The notes below the pieces were generated by a model. It did no database searches and was not told the origin of the DNA. It saw nothing but the letters and a program-made list of their open reading frames with translations. Made by a program: the position numbers and the translations under genes. A stretch of DNA of 64,000 bases from Tetrahymena elliotti 4EA (Eukaryota > Ciliophora > Oligohymenophorea > Hymenostomatida > Tetrahymenidae): contig JH720377.1 of assembly GCA_000231825.2 (NCBI GenBank), forward strand, positions 124,001 through 188,000, given 5' to 3'. Position 1 is the first letter of the stretch; the number at the start of each line of letters is the position of its first letter. Shown here one piece after another: positions 59,675 to 64,000 of this stretch.

Positions 59675-62600
59675 TCAATTATTTTAGTTCATTACATCTT
59701 CAAATCTGAAATTACTATTTTTATTATTGATATTAGTATAAGAAAAGTTACTTTTTGAAGATTGGTGATTGGGGGTTGTTTAATTGTGAGGAGATACAGA
59801 ATCAAGATTAGAATTGCTGTAATTATTTTTTATTTACATTTGAGAAAATATTTAAGTTGCACTGTAATTCTATGTGTCATTATTACTCTTTATAGATGAC
59901 AATGGGGTATTTTGCTAGCTAAGAATTGATTAATTCTATGACGATTAAAGTTGAATGTTTGTTTATGATGGTAGCTTTTATTGTTAATTATTTGTATCTT
60001 ATTAAATTTATTAGTTTGGATTTTTATTAGATTACTCTTCTTTGGGTTTTATGTTTTCTTCAGAAGGGAATTGGAAGAAATGGAATTAACTTTTACTACC
60101 TTTAAGTCTGATTGAGTCGTTTTAGTAGTTATAATCGAAAGTAAATGTCTTACCACGAACTTGCTAATCAGATGGTTTATCATTATGTTAAGATCCATAG
60201 AGAAGATTACCATTAGCATTTACAGTAAAATATGGAGATTATTGATCATGAGACTCGTTTGCTTAATTTTACTAAATTGCATGAATTCTAATATTACTTT
60301 CGAATGTAATCTTTTTAGGCCTATTTTAAGCTAATGTGCTTTATCTTCTGCGTTAAAATTTTCCTTCCCCTTCTGAGTCAACATTATCTGAGTCTGCGTT
60401 ATTTTCTTCAATCATAGCCATTTTAGACTATAAATTACTAGATGACCAATTAGTTCCGAAATCTGGAACAATTCCATTTTTAATACTTTCTCTTCTTTAT
60501 CTTTGAACATCTGTTTCTTTAATATTTGTAAGAGAGAAAGCGTTTTTATTGTTTTCAAGGGCAGTCTACTCCAGTATCTATAACTAATTCTAGAAGTTAG
60601 AAAAGTCAGTTTGAAGGGAATCTCTTCTTTTTTCTTTTATTTTTGGTGTCATTGCTCTATTGTCTTCTGATTTAATCATAAGACTTTCTGATTTTCCTCT
60701 CATTATTGTAAGTGGAGATGAATCACTATCCTCTATCTTCAGCTTTAAATCTGTTAATTTTTTACTTCCTTAAGATTCTTACATGCTCTTTTCAGGTGAT
60801 TAAAATCTAGCAGAAGGTTATTCAGTTCCAGCACTTCTAAAAGAGCTGTACTAAGGCTGAATTTTTTCATTTAGATTTTCATCATATGAAAACTTCTTTA
60901 AAGATTCTCTCTTTTTCGATTCTTTTTTCTCAAATTTTTCAAGCTCTTTTAATGACTATTTTCTGTCATTCTAACTGATTGTGCTGTTAGAAGCAGTGTT
61001 TGTATTGAAGCTTTTTATTGGATTTTAATTATTTGCATCTTCATCCTTACTTCTTAAGTTTTCCAAAGAATTAACATTATTTGCTTCTAATTCTTAAGAA
61101 GATTCTTCATTATCAGTTTAGAAATTTTTATTTTTTTATTCTTCTTCTTGTTCTTGTTCTTCTTCTTGACTAGAATCACTACTGGATTAATCTTCTTGAT
61201 TTATATCTTCTTAAGTAGATACTTTTAAAATAACAATATTAGGTACAGAAGGCTTCTTTCTTTAATCTCTTGAAATCAAAATAGTTTCTACTCTATTTTA
61301 TTGATTAGTATAATTTGAAATAATAATATCTTATTATTTTTCTTCTTTGGAATCTCTGCTTACTGCACTATTACTTTAGCTTATCTAAGACTTTTACTCT
61401 TCTGATTTTAAATTTACATCACTATTAGGCTATTAATTGTCACCATTTTAGATGTTTTGATCATTCGATTAGACACTAGTCTAGGAACTAATATTATTCT
61501 TTTTAGTAAAGTTAATTTAGCTAGTTGATTAAAATCCACTTTTCTCTTAATCTGCTAAATCATCATAGTTATTATCACCATTATAGTAGTCTAAATCTTC
61601 AAAATTATCACCATCTTCATTCATATTTCTATTTATCTAAGAGATATTTTGATTAGCTGAGAAATAAGAATATAGGTTAGACTCATTGCTTTGATTTCTG
61701 AAAATTTATTTAGCATTTTTAAGTTCATTCCAGTCATCACTTCTTATACTTTCATAGTCGTTTCCTATTTTAATTTACCATTTATTTTACAACATATTAC
61801 ATTTTCAAAAAAAATAAATAATAAATAACTAAATAGAAATATATTTTTACTTTTATGCTTAATCTAGCTGAGGTCTTGAATATTATTGATCATGGTTTTC
61901 TTTTGAGTGTGTGAGTAATCATCTTATATGAAATTATTTTCATTGTCTGAATCAACTCTTGTGATGACATCCTCTTTTTCAAATTGCTATTTGATTTTAT
62001 AATTCTCTTCATAGTCATCATCACAATCATCATTTTCATTTTGAGTTTAGTAATCTTGATCTGATTTCAATACTTTATTATCTCCAAACACCTTTTTATT
62101 GCTGATTGCATTTTTGCTGTTATTATTATTATCTCTTGGTGATTTAATTTTATGTATTTAATGATTTATCTCAATTTTATTATTAGACCTTAATTTGTTA
62201 ATTTAAGAATCTTTTAAAATTACTGATTCATTCTCGAGGTCTTATTCGTTATTATTATCATCATCTTCTATTTTGCTTTCTGCTTACTTTACTTCCATAT
62301 TTTAGTTACTTTATTCTTAAAATTAGTCCTTTTCATCTTTCTTGTGCTCGTTTATCTAAGTGTAATCTTCTTCCTCTTCTGAATTTGAGGATTCTGAATT
62401 TTTGGATGAATCGTCTGATTATGAAGTTAAACTCTCTTTTTCTTGTGATAACTTTTACAGCGTTTATAAGTAAAATTGAGAATATCTTCTCTAATTATTA
62501 TTATCTATTTTAGTACCTAATGTGGATGGAAGATATGCAATACTAGCTCTTGATTAATATTTATTTCTGAAAGGATTTTTTGTTGTAGATTTATTTTTAA

Positions 62601-64000
62601 ATTCATATTTGAAATTTAAATCAGTTAAGCTTCTTGCAGAGTTTTTATCATATGCTAATAAACTGTTATTTGTTGAGATCATAGGATTTTAAATATTTAA
62701 CTTTTCAAAACCATTTGAATCTAGCTAGAATGTCTATCTGCTGAAACTTACAGGTGTTTGGCCTAACTAACTTTCTACTTTTTAAATTGTAAGATTGTTG
62801 CTTTAGTTAGTATCTAATCTTAGCTAATCTATTTTAGTTTACATAGACTAGTCTTAAGATTTTAAAGGTGAATTCATAGTTTGTAAATAGGAATTTTAAG
62901 AGTAGTCAGGTTATGAGTTTATTTTTTTAGATTGAGATTGTACAGAATTAGCCTAAGAAGGAGAATTAGAACTATTTTAAGCATCTTATGCAAGCAATAA
63001 CTAAGATTGCAATTAAGATTTATTTTCAGATTTTTAAGATTATAATTATGATTATTTTGATTAATCTTTTTAAAGTGATACTTTTACTTCGTTTGAAGAA
63101 GTTGTTTAGAGCTACTCTAAATTAACTTTTTGAACTTACTGTGGAATTTCTATTTACTATAATGATTATTATTGTTATTATTATGATTATTATTAAATAA
63201 GCTAGTTTTATAATAACATTTACTATAATTGATATTAATTATATAATAATTATTACTATTATTGTTACTAAAGCAATAAATTAGTTTAATAAATTTAGTC
63301 TTCAGAGGTAAGTTAATTATATTGAGGTAAGTTTTGTTATCCTGCCTAATAATATTATTGTTAAGACAATTGCGGAAGGAGCATTTATTAAATATAATTT
63401 TCCTGGATCTAATTATTTGTTAAAAGTTGCTATTAAATTTAATTTAAACCATTATCTTCTATTCCTAAATTATAATTTTAAAGAAGTAAGTTGTTGATAT
63501 TGTTAGCATTGTTAAAGTTATTTTGTTGTAAATTCTAACTTATGCCCATGTTAGAATAAGGATTTAAATTTGTATCATCAAAAGCTTGTTATTAAAATTG
63601 CAAGTTATCTTAATTTATTATTTATCCATTTTCATTAAAATATTAGGGATACTCTAGTTAATTAATTTAGTTTAAGTAGTCTACATATTCAATATAATTA
63701 GGATTAGCATAAATATATTGGAGTCCTTGTTATATATTAAGTTGTTAATCATTTAATTACTAATCTATTTGCTATTAATTCTATTACATTAATTCCTCTG
63801 TTTAATTTTAGGTTTGCTTATTATGACTTATGATTGCTTAAATTTACTATAATTGCTACTCAGGTGTTTAAATAAGATTGGTTTCTTATGATTACTACTT
63901 CTTTAGAGCTGCTTTATTTGTTTAATTTGGTTAAGTGATAGGTTGTAAAAGAGCAACTGTGGAAACATTATTGTTTTTCTAATTCTATTTAGGAATAAAA
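59675..64000 (-). CDS. very large Q/N-rich (prion-like) protein, partial, runs off right edge
   Basis: Reverse-strand frame open from the window edge down to TGA 59675-59677, with one intron (about 61784-61850, GTAAAAATATATTTC... to ...TTAAAATAG). More than 1350 codons are visible. The N-terminal visible ~400 residues are dominated by Gln and Asn (LLLQQQQQQQLLYNQYQLQQ-like). A Ser-rich basic part follows (STTKNPFRNKYQSRASIAYL), then acidic/charged parts (EEEEDYTQINEHKKDEKD) and further Ser/Asn-rich sequence to the end (NKNSNFRFEDVMNQNN). TAA/TAG dominate the Gln codons. No folded domain recognised. The start codon lies beyond 64000. Such proteins may form condensates or cytoskeletal links; unknown here. 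Confidence 0.7.

Noticed and set aside
1..64000. CRISPR arrays, operons, Shine-Dalgarno sites or rRNA/tRNA genes
   Set aside because: The window is eukaryotic; the only short tandem repeats are coding and lack spacers, and no tRNA box B or rRNA core sequence was found by eye.

Overview
The window reads as nuclear DNA of an oligohymenophorean ciliate, most like Tetrahymena. It is very A+T rich. Long, coherent reading frames appear only when TAA and TAG are read as glutamine and TGA is the sole stop. Many genes carry short A+T-rich GT...AG introns, and several conserved eukaryotic proteins (ribosomal protein uL13/RPL13A, eIF6, HYPK, a family-X DNA polymerase) can be read only in this code. All coordinates and translations below were worked out by hand with that code, so exon borders are good where a conserved protein guides them and approximate elsewhere.

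Region 1 (1 to about 11.2 kb) is unlike the rest. It is a packed, apparently intronless cluster of at least 13 genes on both strands. Gaps between convergent stop codons are 5 to 7 bases, and two pairs overlap as ATGA. Codon choice leans to ATA, CTA and GTA. Products are an RNase D-like 3'-5' exonuclease, a small membrane RING-finger protein, several one- to four-span membrane proteins with coiled-coil or Gln-rich tails, and orphan proteins. Two genes carry in-frame tandem repeats, one shows a frame switch and one has an internal TGA. I interpret it as part of a large virus-like or Maverick/Tlr-like mobile element. The left end lies outside the window and the right border is near 11.2-11.5 kb. 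In Tetrahymena such elements are known to be germline-limited, so the window may be micronuclear DNA; that is inference.

Region 2 (11.5-25.4 kb) holds a small orphan gene, a protein with two cyclic-nucleotide-binding domains, a Q/N-rich protein kinase, a membrane coiled-coil protein and a reverse-strand Gln/Lys-rich orphan gene. Region 3 (25.4-40.3 kb) holds RPL13A with a 1137-base intron, an Upf1-like superfamily 1 helicase fused to a dsRNA-binding-like domain, a coiled-coil protein and EIF6. Region 4 (40.3-54.2 kb) holds a decayed gene, three ~330-bp tandem repeats, a long Glu-rich coiled-coil protein, an alpha/beta hydrolase, an orphan open frame and a 411-residue orphan. Region 5 (54.2-64 kb) holds HYPK, a BRCT-like plus DNA polymerase X gene and a very long Q/N-rich reverse-strand gene running off the right edge.

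The host genes are individually regulated eukaryotic genes rather than an operon. Translation-related genes (RPL13A, EIF6, HYPK) are scattered among signalling and DNA repair genes. The most unusual content is the element at the left, followed by the degenerate motifs of the helicase and the foldback at 53.5 kb.
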